A DNA stretch of 64,000 bases from Olsenella sp. KH3B4 (GCA_900111695.1 FOHD01000008.1:27995-91994), one strand, 5' to 3'; counted from the first letter of the stretch, positions 18,465 to 28,021 are shown. The notes: generated by a model not told the origin, from the sequence alone. A program made the numbers and translations.

Positions 18465-18480
18465 CACCGCCCATGCGGTG
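18465..18480 (-). promoter_or_regulatory. Small hairpin between ATPase and binding-protein genes
   Basis: CACCGC and GCGGTG around a 4-base loop in the 120-bp gap. Such intercistronic hairpins often stabilise or separate the highly expressed binding-protein message; that role is inferred. Confidence 0.4.
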
Positions 18481-18548
18481 GTAGTGCCTCAAACCTGACC
18501 GGGAGGCGTCTGCAAAACACGGCAGAGTGACCATTCCGGCCAGATGAA

Positions 18549-19646
18549 TCAATTTGCGTCTTGGCCCTTTTCGACGTAGACGCAGATGCTATCCGCCGGC
18601 AGCTCAACCTCTACCTCATCGCCCTCAGATAGATCGCACCGACCGACAATCGAGGGGAAAAGACTCTCCGCAAAGGCGCCAGTAACCTCCAGTCGGGTCG
18701 CATGGCCGCGGTAGGTCTTATGTGCAATAACGCCGGAGACAATACCCTGCTCACCTTCCGAAGCACCCTTCGACGGTCTCACGGAGATGTTCTCGGAGCG
18801 AATGGCGAGAATCGCAGGCATGCCGGCTTCCATGCCCACAGCCATATCCTTCTCCACGAGCACGCGTTTGCCCGAGCAGTTAAATGCAACGCAGTCTCCC
18901 ACCTGACCCTGACAATTCCCACGCAGGAAGGTCTGGAACCCCATGAAGTCGGCGACAAAGGGCGAGCTGGGGTGGTCGAAAACCTCCTCGGGAGTCCCCA
19001 GCTGCATAATTTCGCCATGCCTCATCACGGCAACCCGGTGAGCCAGCGAAACCGCCTCCTCCTGATCGTGCGTGACGATGATGGTCGTAATGCCGAGCTC
19101 ACGCTGGATGCGCTTAATCTCGACCTGCATCTCGACGCGCAGCTTTGCATCAAGGTTGGACAGCGGCTCGTCAAGCAAGAGGATTTGCGGCCGCGTCACC
19201 AGCGCTCGTGCAAGCGCCACTCGCTGCTGCTGGCCACCGGAGAGTCTTCTGGGATACTCGTCGCCAAGATCCGGAAGGCGCACCATAGCGAGCGCCTCGT
19301 CGACACGTTTACGTGTCTCCTCCGGCGGCACCCTCCTCATACGCAGGCCAAACGCAACGTTGTCATAGACGGACATATGGGGAAACAGCGCGTAGTTCTG
19401 GAAAAAGATGCCTATGTTTCGCTTATACGCAGGAACGTTGGGACCAAGCTCCTTGCCATCAACGACCACTTTGCCACTAGTTGGCGTTTCGAAGCCCGCA
19501 ATCATTCTGAGCGTTGTAGTCTTTCCACATCCCGATTCGCCGAGAAGGGCAAGCATCTCGCCATCTGCAACGGAAAGGCTCAAATCCTTAACTGCGGTCA
19601 CGCGCTTGTACTCCTTGCGCAAGTGGACCAGCTCGAGTGTTGCCAT
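18549..19646 (-). CDS. ABC transporter ATP-binding protein, PotA-like
   Basis: 365 aa. Walker A GESGCGKTTTLRM (about residue 35), signature LSGGQQQRVALARAL (about 133), Walker B ILLLDEPLSNLDAKLR, and the switch histidine in IIVTHDQEEA. The C-terminal 120 residues form the TOBE-type regulatory extension of the spermidine/putrescine and iron subfamily. ATG at 19646, 12 bp after the upstream permease gene. Energises import together with the two permeases encoded just upstream. Confidence 0.93.
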   Translation of the reverse strand: MATLELVHLRKEYKRVTAVKDLSLSVADGEMLALLGESGCGKTTTLRMIAGFETPTSGKVVVDGKELGPNVPAYKRNIGIFFQNYALFPHMSVYDNVAFGLRMRRVPPEETRKRVDEALAMVRLPDLGDEYPRRLSGGQQQRVALARALVTRPQILLLDEPLSNLDAKLRVEMQVEIKRIQRELGITTIIVTHDQEEAVSLAHRVAVMRHGEIMQLGTPEEVFDHPSSPFVADFMGFQTFLRGNCQGQVGDCVAFNCSGKRVLVEKDMAVGMEAGMPAILAIRSENISVRPSKGASEGEQGIVSGVIAHKTYRGHATRLEVTGAFAESLFPSIVGRCDLSEGDEVEVELPADSICVYVEKGQDAN

Positions 19647-19658
19647 GAATACCCCCTA

Positions 19659-20453
19659 CTACTTGAGGAACATGTCAAGGCCGATGGTCTTGTCCATGAG
19701 GATGATGATTGCAAGGGATGCCACGATGAGCAGCGTTGAGACGGCGGCGAGCGTCGGGTCAAACGTAAGCTCGATGTAGTTCATGAGCCTGATTGGTAAC
19801 GTCACAAAGCGAGGAGTCGAAAGCAGACTCGTTAGCGCCACCTCGTCAAAGGAGTAGAGGAACGCGAGAACAGCGCCGGCCACAATACCCGGACGTATGA
19901 GGGGCAGCGTTACCTTGGTTGCAACTTTGATAGGACTCGCACCAAGCGAAGCCGCCGCGTCCTCAAGGGTCCAGTCAAACGTGTGCAGGATCGAGACGGT
20001 ATTTCTCACGATGTACGGCATGATGATGACCAGGTGACCAATGAGCACCCTGAAGAAACCCGAGATACCACCAATCTGGCTGTAAATCTGCAGGAGGACG
20101 AAGGCGAAGGTCACGCTTGGTACATACATCGGCGAGGTAAAGAAACCAAGAAGCGCGCGTTTGGCCGGAAAGTCGAAGCGCGTGACGCAGATAGCACCCG
20201 TCACGCCCAAAACAATGTCTACGAGCGTAGCAGTGATGCCGACCTTAAGCGAATCGATAAGACCGCTTACAAAGTGGTTGGAAGGCTTGAACGCGTTTAC
20301 GTACCAGTCGAGAGAGAATCCCTTCGGCGGGAAAGTCACGACTTGGGTTGGCGTGAACGATGCAAGTATGATTACTACAAGGGGCGCAAGCAGAAATGCC
20401 ATGACCAAGACAGCCATAGTTTTGCAGAACAGGTTGACCTGACCATTACGCAT
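19659..20453 (-). CDS. ABC transporter permease, PotC-like
   Basis: 264 aa, six membrane spans. The EAA loop, which docks the ATPase, is visible as EDAAASLGASPIKVATKVTLPLIRP (landmark AAASLGASP). The start is taken as ATG 20453 (MRNGQVNLFCK), which overlaps the upstream permease stop by 8 bp; the longer frame begins inside that gene. Second permease half of the importer. Confidence 0.9.
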   Translation of the reverse strand: MRNGQVNLFCKTMAVLVMAFLLAPLVVIILASFTPTQVVTFPPKGFSLDWYVNAFKPSNHFVSGLIDSLKVGITATLVDIVLGVTGAICVTRFDFPAKRALLGFFTSPMYVPSVTFAFVLLQIYSQIGGISGFFRVLIGHLVIIMPYIVRNTVSILHTFDWTLEDAAASLGASPIKVATKVTLPLIRPGIVAGAVLAFLYSFDEVALTSLLSTPRFVTLPIRLMNYIELTFDPTLAAVSTLLIVASLAIIILMDKTIGLDMFLK

Positions 20454-21282
20454 CACGACCACCCCCAAGGCGCGCCATCCCACGCTGGGTCGAGATTCCC
20501 AGCAATACCTGGACTACCAGGATGGCCGCCAGAAGGATGTAGCTAATCGCCGTCGCAGCGTTGTAGTCGAAGTTCACGTTAACCTCCTGGACCACCATAG
20601 TCGCCATCATGCGGAACTTGGAGCCCCCTAGTAATTTGGGCGTCACGTATGACGTCATCGACATCGTGAACACGAGCACGCATCCATTCACGATCCCGGG
20701 GAGACTCAGCGGAAGCGTCACATGAAGGAACCGTTGAAAGGGGTTGGCGCCAAGACTGTCCGCGGCACTCTCTACGTTAGGGTCAATCCCCTGCAGGATG
20801 GCAACAAGCGAGAGAATCATGTATGGAATGAGAAGGTGAATCATCCCCAGCACGACAGCACCCTCGGTATTGATGAACTTTGCCGGCTCAGAGAGCAGCC
20901 CCATTGCCATGAGAAGCTGATTGAGCAGGCCGTTCGTCCCAAGAATGACCATCCAACCGTAGGAGCGTACCACGGCACTCACGAGGAACGGAAAAAGGAT
21001 GACTACAATCATCACCTTGCGGAAGCCGGAACTAGTTCGGGCCATGTAGTACGCAACGGGATACCCAATGAGCAGCGACAGGATTGTGCTCACAAGCGAC
21101 ACCCGAAGCGTTGTCGCAAGAACGTCGAGATAAAACGAATCCGTGAGGAACTCCGCAAAGTCCGAAAGGCCTTCCTGCACGATGGCCTGCGCAAGGATGA
21201 GCACCATTGGCACAAGAAAGAGCACCGTCAAAGCAATGGTTGCCGGCAGCGCCAGCAAAACAGCTTCTCGCCTTCGATTCAC
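20446..21282 (-). CDS. ABC transporter permease, PotB-like
   Basis: 278 aa with six membrane spans and the EAA loop ESAADSLGANPFQRFLHVTL (landmark AADSLGANP). GTG start at 21282 overlaps the adenine-deaminase stop in a GTGA, so translation of enzyme and transporter is coupled. Pairs with the downstream PotC-like permease. Confidence 0.9.
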   Translation of the reverse strand: MNRRREAVLLALPATIALTVLFLVPMVLILAQAIVQEGLSDFAEFLTDSFYLDVLATTLRVSLVSTILSLLIGYPVAYYMARTSSGFRKVMIVVILFPFLVSAVVRSYGWMVILGTNGLLNQLLMAMGLLSEPAKFINTEGAVVLGMIHLLIPYMILSLVAILQGIDPNVESAADSLGANPFQRFLHVTLPLSLPGIVNGCVLVFTMSMTSYVTPKLLGGSKFRMMATMVVQEVNVNFDYNAATAISYILLAAILVVQVLLGISTQRGMARLGGGRDA

Positions 21283-23033
21283 CTTTTCTCCTCCCCCGTC
21301 ACCACAGGCAGCAACCTACGGTGGAGCACGTCAACCAGCCCACGGTCGGACAACTTAGCATCCGGAGACACGGACAGGGCCATTAGAGTAAAAAACGAAA
21401 GCAATCGTTTATGTGAGAAGCCCAACTGGCGGGCGTAGTTGAGAAGGTCATCAACCTCACCAAGTAGCTGCTCTGGCTCCTCCTCGGAAAGCAGGCCTGC
21501 GACAGGCAGTCTTACGAGTGAGAGAACTTTCCCCCTCGAGACCACGCACATACCGCCACCGACTTTGATGAGCGTGTTTGCGGCAAGAGCGGAATCGGCG
21601 TCATTCCCGCCGTAGACGACGAGATTGTGGCAGTCATGAGCGTAGGTTGTAGCAAACGCGCCCCTCGTACCGGGCATGCCCTCAATGACGCCAACCGCGT
21701 GAGTGCCAGCCCCATGTCGATTAAAGACCGCCATTTTAAGGTCTGGCGAGATCTCGGCGATGTTGCGGCCTTCTCGTCTTACAACGGAATAGCTCTTCTT
21801 CACTAGGGCGGTTCTGAACGAAATTCCATCTGTTCGGATAGCGTTAAGCATGCACTCGCCACCAGCGGGAGCCTCGATAGCAAAGTCCCTCTCGGATACG
21901 TTCTGGACGTTCATCGTCCGAAAGGCGGCTAGCGGAAAGGTGCGCTGGGGAAGTGCGCAGACAAATGAGCCATCGCGGACAACAACATTGCCATTGCTGA
22001 GGAGAAGCCAGGGGCGCGGATGGCGGATGTCCTCGACTAGCTGCAGATCCGCACGCATTCCCGGGGCAATTCCGCCAACGTCTTCCAAGCGAAGGCGCTG
22101 CGCGCCGTTGACTGTTGCGAAGCGGATGGCGCGAATTGGGTCGAGACCGAGCTCAATGGCATGGGCCACCACGTGGTTGAGGTGCCCCTCATGCATGAGG
22201 CCCTCAAGAGGAACATCGTCAGTCACAAGACAGATACGGTTGTCGGGAGCCGCTTCATTCATGGCCTTGACCATCTCGGCGCTCAACATGCAATCTTGTA
22301 TCTGCACAGTAAAGCCAAGCGCCAACTCCTCACGAAGCTTCTCGGCGGAGGGGGTGGTGTGGTCACTGGTAATGCCGACCGCTCTGAACGCCTGCAGTTC
22401 TCGTCCTGCGAGAGCGCCTGCATGCCCGTCGACAACCCAACCGTTGCGAATTCCCGCCTCCACAACGCCGAGTATGCGAGCGTCGCCGGAGGCAACGCCG
22501 TTAAAGTCCATGACCTCGCCGAGCGCCATTATCTGCGGAAGCCCGCGGGCGAACTTGTCGATCTGAGAGGCGTCAACGCTATAGCCGGAACCCTCGAGCC
22601 CAGGTGCGGAGGGGATGGTTGACGGGGCACATACCAGCACGTGAAGGGGCAGGCCGCTGGTTGCTTCGACTAACGCGCGAACGCCTGCAATGCCCATCAC
22701 GTTGGCAATCTCGTGCGGGTCGGCGAGGCAGGTCGTTGTGCCACACGACAAGGCAATGCGCGCAAAGTGTGCTGGCAGCAGCATGCTGCTCTCAAGGTGC
22801 ATGTGCGAGTCAACAAAGCCGGGGAGAAGGTAGCGTCCTTCTCCGTACATATCTGTTGCGGCCGAAAGATCAGAGAGATCTCCTACGGCAACTATGCGGT
22901 CGCCAACCACCCCCACATCTCCCATGCGAATGGAACCATCAAACACGTTAACGATTCGCGCACCCCGAATGGCAATGTCGAGAGTATGGACGCCGTGAAG
23001 TGCATCGACTATGTTCTTTGCAGATGTCTTCAT
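21279..23033 (-). CDS. ade: Adenine deaminase family amidohydrolase (first of two)
   Basis: 584 aa, the usual length of bacterial Ade. Metal-binding DSHMHLESSM near residue 75, then CGTTTCLADPHEIANVMG, DGHAGALAGRELQAF, ITSDHTTPSAEKLREELALG and the C-terminal Ade signature AHDCHNLVVYGGNDADSA. Catalyses adenine + water to hypoxanthine + ammonia in characterised family members. Its stop overlaps the permease start. A second family member lies upstream at 25866-27638; the two are divergent in sequence, so different substrates are possible. Confidence 0.9.
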   Translation of the reverse strand: MKTSAKNIVDALHGVHTLDIAIRGARIVNVFDGSIRMGDVGVVGDRIVAVGDLSDLSAATDMYGEGRYLLPGFVDSHMHLESSMLLPAHFARIALSCGTTTCLADPHEIANVMGIAGVRALVEATSGLPLHVLVCAPSTIPSAPGLEGSGYSVDASQIDKFARGLPQIMALGEVMDFNGVASGDARILGVVEAGIRNGWVVDGHAGALAGRELQAFRAVGITSDHTTPSAEKLREELALGFTVQIQDCMLSAEMVKAMNEAAPDNRICLVTDDVPLEGLMHEGHLNHVVAHAIELGLDPIRAIRFATVNGAQRLRLEDVGGIAPGMRADLQLVEDIRHPRPWLLLSNGNVVVRDGSFVCALPQRTFPLAAFRTMNVQNVSERDFAIEAPAGGECMLNAIRTDGISFRTALVKKSYSVVRREGRNIAEISPDLKMAVFNRHGAGTHAVGVIEGMPGTRGAFATTYAHDCHNLVVYGGNDADSALAANTLIKVGGGMCVVSRGKVLSLVRLPVAGLLSEEEPEQLLGEVDDLLNYARQLGFSHKRLLSFFTLMALSVSPDAKLSDRGLVDVLHRRLLPVVTGEEKR

Positions 23034-23046
23034 GAGGCCTCGCGCC

Positions 23047-24210
23047 CTAGGAAAGACGGTCTCTCACGAGGTCGCACCAGTACTCGACACCATACTGCAG
23101 GGCATCCTCGTCGAGCAGGTAATGAGGATTGTGGTGCGGATACACAATGCCCTTTTCTTCGTTCCTCGCTCCCAGCTCAACAAAAAATCCAGGGCAGAAA
23201 CCCTGAAGCGCAGAGTAGTCCTCGCCTGGCATTAGGGGCTCGATATCAAAGGTTGCATCGTGGCCAAAGTTTTTCTCGATCAGATTTCGGCAATGCGACG
23301 TAAGAGCAGCGTCGTTGACGACCGATGCGTAACCCTTGACGAAGCGAAAGCGATAAGTGGAATCGTCCGTCTCGGTGATTCCCCTGACGATGTCTTCCAT
23401 AATCTTAGGAAGCCTCTTGCGGGTCTTCTCGCTGAAAGTTCGAGTAGAACCAACTATGTGAACCTCGTCTGGGAGGATGTTGTAGGCTGTGCCGGCATTG
23501 ATCTGACATACAGAGACAACGATTGGCTCCGTTGCTGCCACCCTCCGGGACACGATGGTTTGAATGGCAAGAACAACCTGAGCAGCCATGACTATCGCAT
23601 CGTGAGCACCTTCGGGATAGGCGCTGTGGCCACCTTTGCCCACAACATCTATCTCGAAACGGTCGGTTGCGCTCGTCAGCGCACCCGCACGGACACCAAA
23701 GTGCCCCGTAGGATAGAGCGAGCTTAAATGCAGGCCGTAGAGCTCGTCCACGCCATCCATAACTCCCAGGCGTGCTAGCTCGGCAGCTCCTCCGGGAGGT
23801 TGCTCCTCCGCATGCTGGAAAAGGAAGCGAACCTCACCGGACAGGCAATCTCGCTCCTTAGAGAGAATCGTCGCGGCGGCAAGCATCATTGCGGTATGGC
23901 CATCGTGGCCGCAAGCGTGCATCACCCCAGGCCTCTTAGAGGCAAACGGTAGGCCTGTGTCCTCCTGAATGGGGAGCGCATCGATGTCGGCGCGTAGCAG
24001 AATAGTCCGTCCCGGCTTTGCCCCGCGAAGAATGGCCACAACACCGGTCTTTGCATAGCGGCGCAGGACAATCCCCTCAAGCTCAGAAAGCTTATTTTCT
24101 AGGTAGTTAGTTGTGTCGTACTCTTCGAAGGAAAGCTCCGGATTCTCGTGGAGGTGGCGCCTCCACTCGATGCACTCTCCCATAACCTGCTTTACTTCAT
24201 CACTTATCAC
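23047..24210 (-). CDS. M20 family amidohydrolase (hippurate hydrolase/N-acyl amino acid type)
   Basis: 387 aa from GTG 24210, giving the normal family length. Metal ligands and catalytic residues are in place: ADIDALPIQE, HACGHDGHTAMML, HAEEQPPGGA, GGHSAYPEGAHDAI, and the C-terminal NPHYLLDEDAL region. These enzymes release free amino acids from N-acyl or related amides in the cytoplasm. The frame is open 58 codons further upstream but that part has no family match and starts inside a hairpin; GTG 24219 is an alternative. It has its own promoter-like region after a terminator. Confidence 0.85.
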   Translation of the reverse strand: MISDEVKQVMGECIEWRRHLHENPELSFEEYDTTNYLENKLSELEGIVLRRYAKTGVVAILRGAKPGRTILLRADIDALPIQEDTGLPFASKRPGVMHACGHDGHTAMMLAAATILSKERDCLSGEVRFLFQHAEEQPPGGAAELARLGVMDGVDELYGLHLSSLYPTGHFGVRAGALTSATDRFEIDVVGKGGHSAYPEGAHDAIVMAAQVVLAIQTIVSRRVAATEPIVVSVCQINAGTAYNILPDEVHIVGSTRTFSEKTRKRLPKIMEDIVRGITETDDSTYRFRFVKGYASVVNDAALTSHCRNLIEKNFGHDATFDIEPLMPGEDYSALQGFCPGFFVELGARNEEKGIVYPHHNPHYLLDEDALQYGVEYWCDLVRDRLS

Positions 24211-24240
24211 AAGTTTCACCAGTCGCCGTCGAGTATCAAT

Positions 24241-24282
24241 ATCGCATAGCGATTTTAAATAAAGAAATTTTTCGTCAGACAA
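24241..24282 (-). promoter_or_regulatory. Putative promoter and operator for the M20-ade-ABC segment
   Basis: On the minus strand: TTGTCT (24282-24277), 17-bp spacer, TTTAAA (24259-24254), in a locally AT-rich stretch. Just downstream lies the palindrome ATCGC-ATA-GCGAT (24253-24241), a possible operator. The match to consensus is partial. Confidence 0.4.
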
Positions 24283-24340
24283 CGCCCACGCATCGTTAAC
24301 CAACTGGACTGCGTTCAGGTAAATGGATGGAAACGAGAAA

Positions 24341-24370
24341 CGGTGCCGCTCGTCATTCCGAGCAGCACCG
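24341..24370 (-). terminator. Terminator-like hairpin after guanine deaminase
   Basis: 12-bp arms CGGTGCCGCTCG and CGAGCAGCACCG with one mismatch and a 6-base loop, followed on the minus strand by TTTCTCGTTT. It would separate the ade-guaD segment from the M20-ade-ABC segment. Confidence 0.65.
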
Positions 24371-24482
24371 CAGCAGACGAGCATGTACAGCTGTGCAACT
24401 ATCCGATTCTTTGTGCGGAGCGTCGAATGCCATGTGTGCGTTTCGCCTCAGCAATCCCCACCACGCGAAAGCGAGGAAGTAT

Positions 24483-25856
24483 CTAGGCATCCTTGTCGAT
24501 GACGCATCTTCCTTGGACGTAGACTTTGCGCACGTTATCCGGCGTCGAGAGATAGAGGATACGCGCCAGTCGGTCTTCCGGACTGTCAAACACCCCAAAG
24601 CCGGTGAGGTCCGAATACGGTCTGGAAACGTCTACCATCTGCATGTCAAAGGCACGACCAGGCAGGAAGGCACCAGTCTGCAGGCCAAGGGCCTCCGCTC
24701 CTCCGGTGGTCGCTAGGTAGAAGGCCTCAAGAATTGAAAGCCGCGCTTCGCCATAGCCGCGCTCCGCCTCCGGCCTACGCGCATCAACACCTGTCTCAAG
24801 GAGGCGTGAGCACAGCACCGCTTGCCGGATATTCTCGTACATGCTGGGGCTGTAGCCACCAGAGATATCCGTTCCTATGCCCACATGTATTCCCTGCTCC
24901 CGAAAACGGCGAATGGGCGCCACGCTGCTGGAGAAATACGAGTTTGCCATGGGACAATGCACCACGGCAACGCCAAGCTCGGCGAACATTTCGCCTTCCT
25001 CGGGCGTCAGGAAGGTGCAGTGCGCCATGATGGAACGCGGTCCGAGAAGCCCGTAGTCTCGAAGCGCATACGGGTCTTCCTTGCCGCATCTAGCAAGCAC
25101 GGTGTCGTGCTCCCATTGGCCTTCGTTGCAATGGGTCTGCACATACGATCCGTATTTCTGTGCCAGTTTACCGAGCCCAAACAGAACCTCGTCGGTACAG
25201 CTCGGAATGAAGCGCGGCGTAACTACCGGCCAGACGCCCTGAGGCACGCCCGGGCGCATCCCATCGACCTCACGAACGAGGGTCTCGGTGTCTGCAATCG
25301 CCTTGGTGGGAGACGCGTCGCGATAGTAATCGGGGTTCGCCACCGGGTCATCCATTACAGTTTTGCCGACAAGAGCACGCTGACCTGCGTCTGCACAGAT
25401 TCTTGCAAGCTCAAGCGTCGCCTCAAGATGAGCGCTACCCAAGTAGACGGTGGTCGTCGTCCCTCGGGCAAGGAGCTGCTGAACTAGGTCCGAATACACA
25501 CGGTGCGCAAACTCGATGTCTGCAAACCGCGACTCAAGTGGAAACGTGCGCTCCTGAAGCCAGCGATACAAGGGCTCGTCAAGCGCCAGCGCGGCCTGCG
25601 GCCACTGGCAGGAATGAACGTGCATGTCGACAAAACCGGGTAGTCCACAGCACCCCTCAGGGAGCTCGGTTATGGTGCCAGCTTCGCGATGCGTCTGAAT
25701 GATCCCCTGCTGAGCGGAGTCATCGGCCGTAACCACGCGCGTGATGACACCGCTTCCGTCGACCTCGATGAGGACGTTCTCAAGGTATTCGAATTCCCCA
25801 TATGTGGGGGCGTGGAAGAACGAGCCAAGATACGCCCGCGTTTTCTCTTGCGACAT
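24483..25856 (-). CDS. guaD: Guanine deaminase (amidohydrolase superfamily)
   Basis: 457 aa. Metal site in DMHVHSCQWPQ (about residue 80), substrate/metal motifs THCNEGQWEHD, MAHCTFLTPEEGEMF, VHCPMANSYFSS and GIGTDISGGYSPSM: the set seen in guanine deaminases, which convert guanine to xanthine. The ATG at 25856 with AGGTGAG six bases upstream is preferred over GTG 25865. It sits 9 bp after an adenine-deaminase gene, consistent with purine-base breakdown. Confidence 0.88.
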   Translation of the reverse strand: MSQEKTRAYLGSFFHAPTYGEFEYLENVLIEVDGSGVITRVVTADDSAQQGIIQTHREAGTITELPEGCCGLPGFVDMHVHSCQWPQAALALDEPLYRWLQERTFPLESRFADIEFAHRVYSDLVQQLLARGTTTTVYLGSAHLEATLELARICADAGQRALVGKTVMDDPVANPDYYRDASPTKAIADTETLVREVDGMRPGVPQGVWPVVTPRFIPSCTDEVLFGLGKLAQKYGSYVQTHCNEGQWEHDTVLARCGKEDPYALRDYGLLGPRSIMAHCTFLTPEEGEMFAELGVAVVHCPMANSYFSSSVAPIRRFREQGIHVGIGTDISGGYSPSMYENIRQAVLCSRLLETGVDARRPEAERGYGEARLSILEAFYLATTGGAEALGLQTGAFLPGRAFDMQMVDVSRPYSDLTGFGVFDSPEDRLARILYLSTPDNVRKVYVQGRCVIDKDA

Positions 25857-25865
25857 GGCGCTCAC

Positions 25866-27638
25866 CTAGCTCTCAACTACAAGAATAGGATCTTCAATCT
25901 GCATGGTAAGGACGTTTATGAATCCGTGATCCGTTATTGCCAGAGTGGGAAGAGCCGCAAGGCAAATGAACGAGAGGAACATGAACGGGATCTTAATGAT
26001 GCAGCCCCGCTCTGCCATTGCCTCGTTGAGCTTCTCCTTCTTCTCTGCAAGCTCCTCGCAAGACAGGTCTGAGAGCAGGCCGCATATTGGGTACGCCACC
26101 TCGGCAACAACCTCTCCTCCGTCCACGAGGCACTGACCGCCCTGGATGTCGACGAGGTGGTTCACCGCTACGGCCATGTCCTCGAAATTGGTGCCCATCA
26201 CGATGATGTTGTGATTGTCATGGCCAACCGAGCTTGCCACGGCACCACTCTTCAAGTGGAACCCGCCCATGAAGGCCTTTCCAACGTTACCGTTCTTGCC
26301 ATAGCGTTCCACCTGGGCAATGTAGAGTACGTCCTGCTCGACGTCGCATGCCACATGACCGTCCACAACAGGCAGCACAACCTCGCGCGGCTGGGTGACG
26401 GGAATCCATGGGAGCGTATCCATGACCTTGACCCGTACCTTGTGAGCGCCCGCAGGAGCCTGAATCATGAAGCTCTCAGCCGTAATAGGGCTCTTGAGCG
26501 TCAGCGTGTTCAGCAGACAAGGCCTGTGCTCCGCCGGAGGGTAGTGGACGAGAAGCCGGTTGTGGTCGAGCACCTGCTTACCCGACGACCACGTGGACAC
26601 TACGGCAAAGCTGTCTGCCGTGTCTCCGCTAACGAGGTTGATGTCCGCCCGCTTGCCAGGGGCAAGCCCACCGATCTTATCGTCAAGAGAGAACGCCCTG
26701 GCGGCGTTAATCGTCACCATCTGGATTGTCTTCACAAAGGGAAGCCCGGCCTCAAGCGCAACTTTGATGTGGTGGTCGAGATGGCCGGTGTGGGCAAGAT
26801 CGCAGCAGTGTAGGTCATCGGTGACGATGGAGAGTCGAGACGTGTCAATGTCACTCCCCACAATCGACTTCAATTGGTCGGACAGGGTACGTGCCGCAGA
26901 GGACTCTCTGAGCATTGCATGGCAACCGTTGCGAAGACGCTCGAGAATCTGTGGCCCATCGAGTGCCTCGTGATCAGTGGTTACGCCAGCAGCAAGGCAG
27001 GCGTTGAGGGTGGGTCCAGTCATGTCGGGCAGATGGCCCTGATTGGAGAGGCCGGGGGTCTTGTTGACATAGTCCATCGACTCGAGAAGGTCGGGGAACC
27101 CCGCCAATACGTAGTGCCCGACCACCTCGGAGATGCCAACCGCATCAGGTCGTTGGAGCGCCTCGCGAATGATCTTGGCATCAAAGCGACCGCCGCTCGT
27201 CTCCAGAGCAGGGCTGAAGGGCACATGCGAGGGGACGACAAAATACAGGTGAAGGTCGGTGGCCTCGTTTTCCTCGATTACCGCCTCAATGCCTTCGAGG
27301 CCGCTCACGACGCCAATCTCGTGGAGGTCCGTCATGATGGACGTCGTGCCATGGGAGAGAACCGCCTCGGCAAACGAACGAATCGCCAGGTCAGAGCTCT
27401 CTGGGTGAATGTGCCCATCAATGAAGCCGGGCGTGATGTAGGCGCCCTCGGCATCGACAACTTTGGTGCCCTCCCCAATGGCGTAGTCGACGTCGCCAAT
27501 GGCGGCGATCGTCTCGCCGCTCACAGCGACGCCACCGGGATAGACCTCGCCAGAGTAGACGTTGACGATTTGGCCGTTCTTGATTACCAAATCCGCAGGT
27601 ACCTTGCCAGCGGCAACTCCCAATAGCTTCTCGTCCAT
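25866..27638 (-). CDS. ade: Adenine deaminase family amidohydrolase (second)
   Basis: 590 aa from ATG 27638 (MDEKLLGVAAGKVPADL), chosen for GAAGGGAG ten bases upstream; the longer frame adds a non-homologous hydrophobic lead. Metal motif DGHIHPESSDL, then SHGTTSIMTDLHEIGVVSG, SNQGHLPDMTGPTLN, TTDHEALDGPQ and the C-terminal SVGHDNHNIIVMGTN. HIHPESSD differs from the HMHLESS of the paralogue at 21279-23033. First gene of the purine cluster, with a 430-bp upstream region holding possible regulatory structure. Confidence 0.88.
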   Translation of the reverse strand: MDEKLLGVAAGKVPADLVIKNGQIVNVYSGEVYPGGVAVSGETIAAIGDVDYAIGEGTKVVDAEGAYITPGFIDGHIHPESSDLAIRSFAEAVLSHGTTSIMTDLHEIGVVSGLEGIEAVIEENEATDLHLYFVVPSHVPFSPALETSGGRFDAKIIREALQRPDAVGISEVVGHYVLAGFPDLLESMDYVNKTPGLSNQGHLPDMTGPTLNACLAAGVTTDHEALDGPQILERLRNGCHAMLRESSAARTLSDQLKSIVGSDIDTSRLSIVTDDLHCCDLAHTGHLDHHIKVALEAGLPFVKTIQMVTINAARAFSLDDKIGGLAPGKRADINLVSGDTADSFAVVSTWSSGKQVLDHNRLLVHYPPAEHRPCLLNTLTLKSPITAESFMIQAPAGAHKVRVKVMDTLPWIPVTQPREVVLPVVDGHVACDVEQDVLYIAQVERYGKNGNVGKAFMGGFHLKSGAVASSVGHDNHNIIVMGTNFEDMAVAVNHLVDIQGGQCLVDGGEVVAEVAYPICGLLSDLSCEELAEKKEKLNEAMAERGCIIKIPFMFLSFICLAALPTLAITDHGFINVLTMQIEDPILVVES

Positions 27639-27953
27639 CCAAACTCCCTTCTCCGCGACCGTTACCAGCAACGCAATGGCAGAAGTGCCAAGCAACGCTA
27701 TTCGAGGGAGCCGGCCGAGGGGCTTTGAATACGGCTCCGGAAGAGTCAAAGGGCCGAGCAAACCGAGCAGGTCGTACAAGTGGAGCTGAGAAACACAGAG
27801 GATGAAGGAGCAAGAGCTTGTGTCAACGAGAACTCTATCACTAGACGGGTGGTGTTGCGGAACGCGTCATTGACGGCAACCCAGCCGACACGAGATGGAC
27901 TCGTCGAGCCATTTGCAACTACCCGCAACACCCTCGGACCGCCGCCCTAGGGA
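27639..27953 (-). promoter_or_regulatory. Long leader of the ade-guaD operon with a possible multi-stem fold
   Basis: No gene. On the minus strand, CCGCAACACC complement pairs (27932-27923 with 27860-27851, 10 bp perfect) could close a structure holding two smaller hairpins: ACGAG/CTCGT near 27893-27907 and GGC/GCC near 27875-27886. A TTGACA occurs at about 27822-27817, without a clear -10. This could be a regulatory RNA; it does not match the purine riboswitch pattern that I know. Confidence 0.35.
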
Positions 27954-28021
27954 CTGCAGAGAAGAAATACGACGTCTTCGTTGATCAGAACTTTGTTATG
28001 CGTCAAATTCCCTCTCAACAG
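27954..28021. repeat. 68-bp palindromic intergenic repeat, copy A2
   Basis: Shares with copy A1 the centre (GACGTCTTCGTTG, TTTGTTATG) and the right arm (AATTCCCTCTCAACAG); its left arm has drifted, so only 15 of 21 arm positions pair. It lies between the ade leader and the hepT stop. Confidence 0.75.
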
